Source: an uncultured Bacilli bacterium (GTDB lineage Bacteria > Bacillota_I > Bacilli_A > RF39 > UBA660). From it: DNA of 6,183 nucleotides. Positions within the stretch are counted from its first letter, which is position 1; every line of letters starts with the position of its first letter. Of the stretch, positions 5,645-6,183 are shown one piece after another. The translations under genes were made by a program, and so were the position numbers. Location: the NCBI GenBank assembly GCA_947588865.1, contig CANPYQ010000066.1, positions 1 to 6,183 of the forward strand. Reading direction: 5' to 3'. The notes beneath the pieces were generated by a model that searched no databases, was not told where the DNA came from, and worked only from the letters and a program-made list of their open reading frames with translations.

Positions 5645-6183
5645 ATGTTAGATAAAAAATATAATCATAAGGAAGTAGAAAAAGGCAAATATGAAATTTG
5701 GAAGAATAAAGGTTATTTCGAATCTGGAGATTTAAATAAAAAGCCTTATACAATAGTTATACCTCCACCTAATGTAACAGGTAAACTCCATTTGGGACAT
5801 GCTTATGATACTTCCATTCAGGATATTATCATCCGGAGAAAAAGAATGCAGGGCTACGACGCTTTATGGCTTCCGGGAATGGATCATGCCGGGATTGCCA
5901 CGCAAGCCAAAGTAGACGAAAAATTAAAAGCTCAGGGAATATCGAGATATGATTTGGGCCGGGAAAAATTTTTGGAAGTTGCGTGGAGTTGGAAAAAAGA
6001 ATATGCTTTGAAAATCCATGAGCAGTGGGCGGCTTTGGGGTTGTCCTTGGATTATACCAAAGAACGCTTTACTCTCGATGAGGGTTTAAGCAAAGCGGTC
6101 AATCATGTTTTTATCAGTTTGTATCGAAAAGGCTGGATTTATCAAGGGAAAAGAATTATCAACTGGGATGTGGAGGCTCGTAC
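5645..6183 (+). CDS. valS: Valine--tRNA ligase, N-terminal part (3' end outside window)
   Basis: The first 179 codons of ValRS, a class I synthetase that charges tRNA-Val with valine in the cytoplasm (full length usually about 870-900 residues). Visible signatures are PPPNVTGKLHLGHAYD (40-55) with the HIGH-type motif HLGH (49-52), LWLPGMDHAGIATQ (74-87), VAWSWKKEY near 119-127, LGLSLDYTKERFT and the start of the editing-domain border INWDVEART at the window edge, where many relatives have NWDP. The frame is continuous and the start is fixed by a ribosome site and the T-box leader. Oddity: composition and codon choice change sharply near codon 48. Before it Arg and Leu use no GC-ending codons and G+C is about 22%; after it CGG, CGC, CTC, ATC, GCC, GGG and CCG appear and G+C is about 43%. 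The gene may therefore be a recombinant or an assembly chimera, although the protein remains normal on both sides. Confidence 0.95.
   Translation, partial: MLDKKYNHKEVEKGKYEIWKNKGYFESGDLNKKPYTIVIPPPNVTGKLHLGHAYDTSIQDIIIRRKRMQGYDALWLPGMDHAGIATQAKVDEKLKAQGISRYDLGREKFLEVAWSWKKEYALKIHEQWAALGLSLDYTKERFTLDEGLSKAVNHVFISLYRKGWIYQGKRIINWDVEAR
5770..5830. other. Abrupt composition breakpoint inside valS
   Basis: Hand counts of G+C per 60 bases are 12 and 15 (5641-5760), 24 (5761-5820), then 28, 28, 24, 27, 23 and 26 up to 6180. Codon style switches at the same place: AATGTAACAGGTAAA is typical of the left part, while CTC at 5786, followed by TCC, CAG, ATC, ATC and CGG, is typical of the right part. 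The switch lies at the HIGH motif and does not disturb the frame. A junction between DNA of two sources, biological or artefactual, explains this better than gradual drift. Confidence 0.7.

Noticed and set aside
1..6183. Use of the Mycoplasma genetic code (TGA as Trp).
   Set aside because: All Trp residues in the genes are TGG, and every gene reads through at expected length without in-frame TGA.

Overview
The window looks like a piece of a very AT-rich, low-GC Gram-positive-type genome (Bacillota or a Mollicutes-related lineage, possibly an uncultured gut member). Evidence: strong use of A/T-ending codons and AGA for Arg, GGAGG- and GGTGAT-type ribosome binding sites, near-consensus sigma-A promoters with exactly 17-nt spacers, and a classical T-box leader in front of valS. 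Trp is always TGG and no gene is interrupted by TGA, so there is no sign of the Mycoplasma genetic code. The taxon is inference; the code and signals are read directly.

Layout: (1) 1-723 is the 3' end of a gene for a large U32-family peptidase-like protein, closed by an intrinsic terminator at 809-832. (2) A promoter at 852-880 drives a tight four-gene operon (895-4279): a large multi-pass membrane protein resembling DUF6020/GT-C glycosyltransferases, a GT2 polyprenyl-phosphate glycosyltransferase with two C-terminal membrane helices, a GtrA-like four-helix membrane protein, and a GNAT acetyltransferase. The first three have the composition of a 'three-component' glycosylation system: the GT2 enzyme loads a sugar on the lipid carrier, the GtrA protein helps it cross the membrane, and the GT-C-like protein transfers it to an acceptor outside. 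(3) A separate promoter at 4315-4343 drives a single gene (4370-5263) for a surface protein with a pilin-like N-terminus and a cysteine-rich ectodomain. (4) A promoter at 5269-5297 starts a valine-specific T-box riboswitch (Stem I, GUA specifier, UGGUACC bulge, mutually exclusive antiterminator and terminator), followed by the 5' part of valS (5645 to the window edge).

The most unusual observation is inside valS. The first roughly 45 codons share the AT-rich composition of the rest of the window (27 G+C in 120 bases at 5641-5760). From about 5785 the gene becomes moderate in GC with a different codon style (156 G+C in 360 bases at 5821-6180), while the reading frame and protein stay intact. 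The switch falls at the HIGH motif, a deeply conserved part of ValRS. It is either an assembly chimera between two organisms or an intragenic recombination event, and it should be resolved before the valS end is trusted. I found no CRISPR array, insertion sequence, tRNA or rRNA, and nothing that amounts to a clearly new system. The glycosylation operon beside the pilin-like lectin-type surface protein is the most biologically suggestive pairing.
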